From the NCBI GenBank assembly GCA_000701625.1, contig JNJK01000001.1:62001-126000 (forward strand): 64,000 bases of DNA. The letters are read 5' to 3'. Source of the stretch: Lachnospiraceae bacterium MC2017 (GTDB lineage Bacteria > Bacillota > Clostridia > Lachnospirales > Lachnospiraceae). The notes beneath the pieces were generated by a model. That model was not told the DNA's origin and searched no databases. It saw only the letters and a program-made list of their open reading frames with translations. The position numbers were made by a program, and so were the translations under genes. Shown in pieces: positions 62,938-64,000 of this stretch; position 1 is the first letter of the stretch, and each line of letters begins with the position of its first letter.

Positions 62938-64000
62938 TTATTTCACTCGCGAAGTGCTGATATTTGAATATCCCTCCGGAAGATCAAACTCAACTTCTGC
63001 ACTTTCACCTGAGAAAACCATGACTTTTTCAAATCCGATGAGCTCACGAACACAGGTCTTCTCGTTATCACCGAAGATCATAACTGTTTCAAATCCGTTT
63101 CTGTCACCGGTGTTTTTTACCGTGATGTGCATTTTTTTACCGTCAGCAGAAACTACCTCGTCACTTAATTCAAAGTTAGTGTAGGACAGACCGTGTCCAA
63201 AAGGAAACTGAACTTTAACACCGTGCTTATCAGTATATTTATAACCGATCTCATACCCTTCAGTGTAGTGAACCTCATCTTTTCTTCCAAATTCACCCAC
63301 GCTGAACGCAGAGCAGTCTTCCGGCTTAAGATAGAAGGTTTCAGGAAGACGTCCTGAAGGATTAACTTCGCCAAAAATGATATGCGCCAGCGCACGTCCG
63401 CCCTCACAGCCGTTGTAGTAAGACCAGAGAACGGTATCAGCTTTGTCTATCCAGGAGCTCATTTCTACTGAACTTCCGCTGATCAGTACGATCACCGCAT
63501 CCTTTCTGCAGTCAAGAATAGTATTGATAAGCTCATCCTGTCCGTAAGGAAGCTTCATATCCTTTTTGTCAAAGCCCTCTCTGTCGATCACGTGATTAAG
63601 ACCGCCCACAAAGATCACACTGTCATAATCCACGCTCTTTAAGGCCTTTTCAACTTCTTCTCTCTTTTCCTTAGAAACCTTCTGGATCTGCTCATTTTCC
63701 TCTTCGGTCACTTCCAGGCTGTTTTCCTGCCAGTTGATCTCAGTCGCATCCGGCGCGATCTCCGCGTCATAACCTGCGATAAAGTCAACTCTGGTATTAC
63801 CGCCGAGATATTCCTTAATTCCAAGGATAGGATTGATCTCATAAAGAGCCTTGATCTCAGCACTTCCGCCTCCGAGCGAATGCTGTCTTATTGCATTATC
63901 ACCGATAACCAGCACCCTCTTCTGCTTTTCTGCCTTTAACGGAAGTACATCCTTATCGTTCTTAAGAAGCACTATAGATTCAGAAGCAACTCTGTATGCT
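62938..64000 (-). CDS. Glycoside hydrolase family 3 beta-glucosidase, N-terminus outside window
   Basis: The visible 353 residues are the C-terminal domains. AYRVASESIVLLKNDKDVLPL runs to the right edge, so the N-terminal barrel with the nucleophile lies beyond it. GH3_C features are LVIGDNA, GGGSAEI, IFVGG, SYYNGCEGGRALAHIIFGEVNPSGRLPETF and FPFGHGLSYTNF, followed by a fibronectin-III-like domain. It would hydrolyse beta-glucosides or xylosides, probably in the cytoplasm. Confidence 0.92.
   Translation of the reverse strand, partial: AYRVASESIVLLKNDKDVLPLKAEKQKRVLVIGDNAIRQHSLGGGSAEIKALYEINPILGIKEYLGGNTRVDFIAGYDAEIAPDATEINWQENSLEVTEEENEQIQKVSKEKREEVEKALKSVDYDSVIFVGGLNHVIDREGFDKKDMKLPYGQDELINTILDCRKDAVIVLISGSSVEMSSWIDKADTVLWSYYNGCEGGRALAHIIFGEVNPSGRLPETFYLKPEDCSAFSVGEFGRKDEVHYTEGYEIGYKYTDKHGVKVQFPFGHGLSYTNFELSDEVVSADGKKMHITVKNTGDRNGFETVMIFGDNEKTCVRELIGFEKVMVFSGESAEVEFDLPEGYSNISTSRVK

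Overview
The window reads as a stretch of a low-to-mid GC Firmicutes chromosome, most likely a Lachnospiraceae member of the Butyrivibrio/Pseudobutyrivibrio type. That placement is an inference. It rests on the era-recO-glyQS-alaS gene order, the rex/ABC-F divergon, BspA-like leucine-rich-repeat surface proteins, a 2-hydroxyacyl-CoA dehydratase activator fusion and strong AGGAGG-type ribosome binding sites. Most genes lie on the minus strand. No rRNA, prophage, IS transposase or CRISPR array was seen. One tRNA, tRNA-Gly(CCC), is present.

Layout. 0.0-6.4 kb is a housekeeping run on the minus strand: rex, a coiled-coil protein, nnr, alr, a CBS/CorC protein, yebC and a partial gene. An ABC-F ATPase is divergent from rex across a probable Rex operator. 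8.6-9.05 kb holds two families of structured repeat. Then come icd and a GntR/FCD regulator. 11.2-20.4 kb encodes three large exported proteins with BspA-type leucine-rich repeats, InlB-type B repeats and Ig-like domains. 20.5-36.9 kb is accessory: a broken surface-protein gene, a PBECR4-type nuclease gene behind a tandem-repeat leader and terminator, an ATPase/TOPRIM-like pair, a deleted second copy of the PBECR4 module, HicAB, and a WYL/HIRAN/J-domain/lipoprotein cluster. It ends with an ATPase gene behind a phased decamer array. 37-49.3 kb returns to core genes: alaS, glyQS, recO, era, an M16C protease, a patatin, a sigma-like protein and a rhomboid-like protein. 49.5-53.7 kb is the dehydratase activator on the plus strand. 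56.2-62.3 kb is a dlt-like operon that contains a fold-III PLP decarboxylase. The right edge cuts a GH3 glycosidase.

Most notable signals. (1) A roughly 195-nt structured element occurs three times (8.86, 55.94 and 62.64 kb), each copy just downstream of a minus-strand gene. Its stems differ between copies by compensatory changes, so it is probably a real structured RNA family. (2) The PBECR4 gene has the layout of a type III toxin-antitoxin locus: promoter, two 33-nt tandem hairpin repeats, an intrinsic terminator overlapping the toxin RBS, then the toxin. A second locus with the same parts has lost its middle by a microhomology deletion. (3) The dlt-like operon pairs an amino-acid adenylating enzyme, carrier protein, MBOAT and DltD-like protein with a decarboxylase, which suggests an envelope is decorated with something other than D-alanine. 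(4) Nine AGAAACAAAT decamers spaced 10 or 19 bp cover the promoter of an orphan ATPase gene.

All calls come from reading the sequence and recalling family motifs. No database search or folding calculation was run.
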